This document shows, in pieces, positions 60,294 through 64,000 of a stretch of DNA of 64,000 bases (its first letter is position 1; each line of letters begins with the position of its first letter). The stretch is from Rhodococcus oxybenzonivorans (GTDB lineage Bacteria > Actinomycetota > Actinomycetes > Mycobacteriales > Mycobacteriaceae), in assembly GCF_003130705.1 (NCBI RefSeq), contig NZ_CP021354.1, positions 1,240,001-1,304,000 on the forward strand, in the 5' to 3' direction. The translations under genes and the position numbers were made by a program. The notes under the pieces are model-generated. The model had not been told where the DNA came from, made no database searches, and was given only the letters and a program-made list of their open reading frames with translations.

Positions 60294-62330
60294 GTGATCG
60301 TGCGTCGCTGGGCGTTTCGACCAGGTGTATTGGCAGTCTCGGTAGCAATGTCCATAGGACTCGCTGTAGCGCCCACGGCGTCCGCTGACCCGACCGGAGG
60401 ACCCGCAGCCGCACAGTGGCTGGCTGCCGTCGATGCACCGCCGGCCTACCCGGTCGTCGCCATCGACTGGGACGTGCCCATCACGATGAGCGACGGGACC
60501 GTGCTGAAGGCGAACGTCTATCGGCCCGCCGACGCGGCAGGCATTCCGGTCGACACCAAGATGCCCTCGGTTCTCAATGTCACGCCGTATACCAAGTTGA
60601 TCGGCAACGTCGTCGACTCCGTGCTCGCGGTCCCGGGGCTCGAAGACACCGTTGTCGACCTGGTGAATTCCTACAACCTCGCCGGGACGCCGTTCGACGG
60701 CATCACCGAGGCCGCGAAGGTTCTGTCAGGCGGCGGCATGCGCGTTTTCGGTGTCAACCGCGACCTCGTGCAGAACGGATACACGCAGGTGGTCGTGGAT
60801 GCGCGGGGCACCGGCTTCTCGCAAGGCGAATGGCAGGCACTCGGCCCGGTCGAGCAGCGCGATTCCGTCGAGGTGATCGATTGGATCAGCAAGCAGAGCT
60901 GGTCTGACGGCCGAGTCGGGATGGGCGGCGTGTCCTACTCGGGCATCAACTCCCTACAGGCCGCGGGTCATCAGCCGCCTGCCCTGAAGGCGATCTTCCC
61001 CACCGAACCCGGAAACGATCTGCTCCGCGACATCGTCGGGACCGGCGCCGGACTGGGTGTGGGTTTCATGCCTCTCTGGCTCTCGCTGGTGAACGGTCTC
61101 AAGTTCGTTCCGGACGTGCAAGCGCTCGCGCAGGGCCGCTTCGACCAGACCTGGCTTCAGGATCGGCTTCGTGATCCCCTGACGCTGTTCCCGGCTCTCC
61201 TCGAGGCCATGACAGCGCCCACCGTGAACGACCTGGATCCCGGCACGCTGCGGGTAGCGCAGGATGGGGAGTTCTACGAGGAGCGCAAAGCCCGGGTGGA
61301 CAACATCGAGGTGCCGACGATGCTCTACGGCGCGTGGCACGACATCTTCGCCAACAGCGAGCCCCGGGTCTACAACGACATCCCCCTGCCGCCGGGCGAG
61401 AAGCAGCTGATCATGAGCGACGCCTACCACATCAACTTCGGTGGTGGGTTCGGGGAGCCGGGCGCCCCGCCACGCCTCGACGTTCTCGAACGCGCTTGGT
61501 ACGACAAATGGTTGAAGGGTGTTGACAACGGAATCGACGCCTACGGCCCGGTCACGCTGTATCAGCAGGGCAACGGATGGACCACTACCGATTCGTTCCC
61601 CCGGGCCGGCGTCGACTACCAGCGGATGTATCTGTCGAACGCGCCGAGCGGCACGGCGGGGCACGCTGCGCACGACGGCAGCCTCGTCCCGGCGCAGCCC
61701 GCCGATTCCGCGAATCTCACGGTGGCGCCGGGCCTGCGGGCACTGTGTTCGCGTGACGGTGCCCAGGGCACGGCCGGGGCGGCCGTGATCTTCGGATCGG
61801 CATGCACCAAGGACTCCCGTTTCAACGAGGCTGAAGGCCTCACATTCACCAGCGCTCCCGTCACCCGGCCCACCGAGTTGTCGGGACCCGTCAACCTGCA
61901 TCTCGAGACGGTGCTCGACGCCACCGACGGCTTCTGGGCGGTCACACTCAACGACGTCGCGCCCGACGGTACGTCGACGACCTTGACCAATGGGGCGCTC
62001 ACTGCGTCGATGCGTGCGGTGGACGATGCGCAGAGCACGAAGTCTCCCAACGGCGACTACACCGAACCGCATCACTACCTGACGGTGGCGGCGCGCCAGC
62101 CCCTCGTTCCCGGGGAGGTCACACCCGTGGACATCAACTTCGTGCCCACGGACGCTGTCCTGGCGCCCGGACACCGGTTGCGTGTCGACGTGTACGCGAG
62201 CAGCTTTCCGCGTTATCTGCCGCTCGGACCGATGCTCGCGGACAGCCAGTTGAAGCAGCAGCATGTCCGGTTGTCGCCGGACAGGCCGAGTTTCGTCAAC
62301 CTCCCGCTGGTCGGAGCAACGGCGTGGTGA
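60294..62330 (+). CDS. Secreted CocE/NonD-type X-prolyl dipeptidyl-peptidase-like hydrolase
   Basis: A 678-residue exported alpha/beta hydrolase. The GTG start is followed by a signal peptide (about residues 1-31, ending PTASADP). The nucleophile is Ser214 in GGVSYSGINSLQ, the later SDAYHINF may carry the active-site His, and LHLETVLDATDGFWAV begins the C-terminal jelly-roll domain (X-Pro_dipeptidyl C-terminal). Members hydrolyse esters or peptides; cocaine esterase of Rhodococcus is related. The real substrate is unknown. Confidence 0.85.
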   Translation: MIVRRWAFRPGVLAVSVAMSIGLAVAPTASADPTGGPAAAQWLAAVDAPPAYPVVAIDWDVPITMSDGTVLKANVYRPADAAGIPVDTKMPSVLNVTPYTKLIGNVVDSVLAVPGLEDTVVDLVNSYNLAGTPFDGITEAAKVLSGGGMRVFGVNRDLVQNGYTQVVVDARGTGFSQGEWQALGPVEQRDSVEVIDWISKQSWSDGRVGMGGVSYSGINSLQAAGHQPPALKAIFPTEPGNDLLRDIVGTGAGLGVGFMPLWLSLVNGLKFVPDVQALAQGRFDQTWLQDRLRDPLTLFPALLEAMTAPTVNDLDPGTLRVAQDGEFYEERKARVDNIEVPTMLYGAWHDIFANSEPRVYNDIPLPPGEKQLIMSDAYHINFGGGFGEPGAPPRLDVLERAWYDKWLKGVDNGIDAYGPVTLYQQGNGWTTTDSFPRAGVDYQRMYLSNAPSGTAGHAAHDGSLVPAQPADSANLTVAPGLRALCSRDGAQGTAGAAVIFGSACTKDSRFNEAEGLTFTSAPVTRPTELSGPVNLHLETVLDATDGFWAVTLNDVAPDGTSTTLTNGALTASMRAVDDAQSTKSPNGDYTEPHHYLTVAARQPLVPGEVTPVDINFVPTDAVLAPGHRLRVDVYASSFPRYLPLGPMLADSQLKQQHVRLSPDRPSFVNLPLVGATAW

Positions 62331-62370
62331 CGGGTGTTGGCCGCGTCCCGACTTCCGTAGGGTTGCTCTC

Positions 62371-63249
62371 ATGACCAAGTGGACAGCAGCGGACATCGCG
62401 GATCAGCAGGGCCGGACGTTCGTCGTCACGGGTGCCAACAGTGGATTGGGGGAGGTGGCTGCGCGCGCACTCGCCAAGGCGGGCGCCCACGTCGTCCTCG
62501 CCTGCCGCGACACCACGAAAGGCGACGCGGTCGCGCGCACCATCGGTGACAACGCCGAGGTCCGCCGACTCGACCTCGCCGATCTGGCTTCGGTGCGGGA
62601 CTTCGCCGCGGGCATCGGTTCGGTCGACGTGCTGGTGAACAACGCCGGAGTGATGGCGGTTCCCCGGCGTAAGACTGTCGACGGCTTCGAAATGCAGATC
62701 GGCACAAACCATCTAGGCCATTTCGCGCTCACCGGACTGCTACTCGCCAAGATCACCGACCGAATTGTCACGATGTCGAGCACCGCACACAAGATGGGAT
62801 CCATCGACCTCGACGATCTCAACTGGGAAAACCGCAAGTACAACCGGTGGAGCGCGTACGGACAGTCGAAACTCGCGAATCTTCTGTTCACCTACGAGCT
62901 ACAGCGCAGACTCGCCGCGGCGGGGTCATCGGTCAAGGCTGTGGCCGCGCATCCCGGTTACGCATCGACCAATCTGCAGGCCCACACCGAGTCGGTACAG
63001 GACAAGCTGATGGCCGTCGGTAACCGAATCTTCGCGCAGTCAGCGGAGATGGGTGCTCTGCCCATGCTGTACGCGGCCGCCGTTCCCGATGTGGCGGGCG
63101 GTAGTTATCTCGGGCCGGACGGGCTGTTCGAGCAGCGTGGCCACCCGAAGGTGGTCGGTTCCAATGAGAAGTCGCGGGACGAGAAGACCGCGGGTGCCTT
63201 GTGGTCGCTGTCCGAGAACCTGACGGGCGTCGAATACACCTTCGCGTGA
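62371..63249 (+). CDS. SDR family oxidoreductase (retinol-dehydrogenase-like)
   Basis: A 292-residue SDR of the WWOX/retinol-dehydrogenase-like group: VTGANSGLGEVAARALAKAG, NNAGVMAVP, Ser in MSSTAHKMG, and YGQSKLANLLF as the active-site Tyr/Lys pair. The C-terminal region PDVAGGSYLGPDGLFEQRG is typical of this actinobacterial group. Stand-alone, convergent with ohr. Substrate unknown. Confidence 0.87.
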   Translation: MTKWTAADIADQQGRTFVVTGANSGLGEVAARALAKAGAHVVLACRDTTKGDAVARTIGDNAEVRRLDLADLASVRDFAAGIGSVDVLVNNAGVMAVPRRKTVDGFEMQIGTNHLGHFALTGLLLAKITDRIVTMSSTAHKMGSIDLDDLNWENRKYNRWSAYGQSKLANLLFTYELQRRLAAAGSSVKAVAAHPGYASTNLQAHTESVQDKLMAVGNRIFAQSAEMGALPMLYAAAVPDVAGGSYLGPDGLFEQRGHPKVVGSNEKSRDEKTAGALWSLSENLTGVEYTFA

Positions 63250-63268
63250 CCGACGCCCGCCGGTAGGT

Positions 63269-63691
63269 TCAGTCCTCGGTGACGTCGAGGGTGACCTCGA
63301 CATTTCCCCGAGTTGCGTTGGAATACGGGCAGACCTGGTGCGCCTTCTCGGTCAATTCGAGAGCCTCGTCCCGCGAGAGGTGGGGCAGGGACACTTCGAG
63401 GGTCACGGCGAGACCGAAACCGCCGCCATTCGCCGAGCCGATTCCGACGCGCGCACCGACCGCCGAGTCGGTGACATCTGCCTTGGCCTGGCGGGCCACC
63501 ATCTGCAGTGCCGAGTGGAAGCACGCGGCGTAGCCGGCGGCGAACAACTGCTCCGGGTTGGTGCCGTTGCCCGAACCGCCCATCTCGACGGGGATGGCAA
63601 GGTCGAGATCGAGTCGGCCGTCCGAGGTGCGGGCGCGGCCGTTGCGGCCCTCTCCGGTGGCGAGGGCTTCGGCGGTGTAGAGAATCTGCAC
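63269..63691 (-). CDS. ohr: Organic hydroperoxide resistance protein (Ohr/OsmC)
   Basis: A 140-residue thiol peroxidase reducing organic hydroperoxides. The paired active-site cysteines are in AACFHSALQ (near residue 57) and CPYSNATRGN (near residue 121), with GTNPEQLFAAGYAACF as the family block. GTG start, 4 bases after the upstream MarR-type regulator gene, so co-transcribed with its probable sensor OhrR. Confidence 0.94.
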   Translation of the reverse strand: MQILYTAEALATGEGRNGRARTSDGRLDLDLAIPVEMGGSGNGTNPEQLFAAGYAACFHSALQMVARQAKADVTDSAVGARVGIGSANGGGFGLAVTLEVSLPHLSRDEALELTEKAHQVCPYSNATRGNVEVTLDVTED

Positions 63692-63695
63692 GGGA

Positions 63696-64000
63696 TTACT
63701 TCCTTTTCAGGGGATCGGTTGCGGTGTACTGGTGTAGCGATTCGGTGAGACGACTCAAGGTGTCGCGGAGGGCGACGAGCTCGTCGACGTCCATACCCGT
63801 CGAGCCGGCCAGTGCGGCCGGAATGCCCACGGCGGAATGCCGCAGCTGGTTCCCGGCCTCGGTGAGGTGGATACCGACCCGCCGCTCGTCGGCCGAGTCG
63901 CGACGACGCTCGACCAACCCGAGAGATTCGAGTCTCTTGAGTAGCGGCGAGAGGGTGCCGGTATCGAGATTCAGGGCGTCGCAGATGTCGCGCACGCCGC
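63696..64000 (-). CDS. MarR family regulator (OhrR-like), 5' end cut
   Basis: The C-terminal ~101 residues of a MarR/OhrR repressor; the frame runs off the window end. Visible: the recognition helix RDICDALNLDTGTLSPLLKRLESLGLV and the wing RRRDSADERRVGIHLTEAG. OhrR senses organic hydroperoxides through an N-terminal Cys that lies outside the window. It lies 4 bases upstream of ohr. Confidence 0.88.
   Translation of the reverse strand, partial: GVRDICDALNLDTGTLSPLLKRLESLGLVERRRDSADERRVGIHLTEAGNQLRHSAVGIPAALAGSTGMDVDELVALRDTLSRLTESLHQYTATDPLKRK

Noticed and set aside
1..64000. CRISPR arrays, rRNA genes, prophage
   Set aside because: No regularly spaced repeats, no rRNA segments, and no phage structural or integrase genes were seen; tandem repeats at 56623-56682 have no spacers.

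Overview
This is high-GC actinobacterial chromosome, most likely Rhodococcus (R. jostii/opacus-like), family Nocardiaceae. The grounds are GTG/TTG starts, mycothiol synthesis (mshD), an LmeA-type lipoprotein-glycan protein, an LCP cell-wall ligase, a mycobacterial-type acyl-ACP desaturase, an Rpf, a secreted cutinase-like protein and several beta-oxidation cassettes. From memory, the backbone follows the order of the M. tuberculosis Rv0803-Rv0824c segment: purL, SCP2-like, purF, purM, DUF3073, ygfZ, pabC-like, nitrobindin, sseC, cysA, thiX, lmeA, glnR, mshD, pst, phoU, LCP, dus, desA. Several insertions interrupt it.

Layout. 1-9.4 kb: purine synthesis (purL 3' part, purF, purM) with a membrane hydrolase, a CPBP protease, an SCP2-like protein and a divergent cyclopropane synthase. 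9.2-13.3 kb: DUF3073, a coupled minus-strand run ygfZ-MOSC-asparaginase, and divergent pabC. 13.4-19.3 kb: cydABDC (cytochrome bd and its exporter/assembly ABC). 19.3-21.6 kb: a 12-codon ORF overlapping a strongly structured RNA candidate, a 21-bp perfect palindrome, an AbiEi-like gene, nitrobindin and a small membrane ORF. 21.7-26.2 kb: cutinase and a sulfur operon preceded by a poly-cysteine upstream ORF. 26.4-33.1 kb: glnR-mshD and the pst/phoU phosphate system with a Pho box. 33.1-40.9 kb: LCP protein, dus, desA, a membrane protein, a frameshifted alcohol dehydrogenase, and a DUF4334/TetR pair with two clean operators. 40.9-42.5 kb: tRNA-Lys and a tRNA-Glu-Asp-Phe cluster around a ScbR-like regulator.

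42.6-55.4 kb is an accessory catabolic region. A KstR-like regulator precedes an SDR-crotonase-acyl-CoA dehydrogenase-SDR-phosphotransferase operon. The kinase plus dehydrogenase pair resembles the two halves of ACAD10/11 and the Lva system. After a decayed IS701-type remnant comes a TetR-controlled thiolase-SDR-acyl-CoA dehydrogenase-SDR-MaoC operon. 55.8-64 kb: an SDR, a VIT-type transporter, a universal stress protein, an Rpf with an overlapping upstream small ORF, a pseudouridine synthase, a secreted CocE-type hydrolase, an SDR and ohr/ohrR (cut by the window end).

The most interesting non-coding signals are the small ORF plus three-way-junction RNA at 19.38-19.55 kb, the poly-Cys leader at 24.88-24.95 kb, and the paired operators at 40.2 and 50.15 kb.
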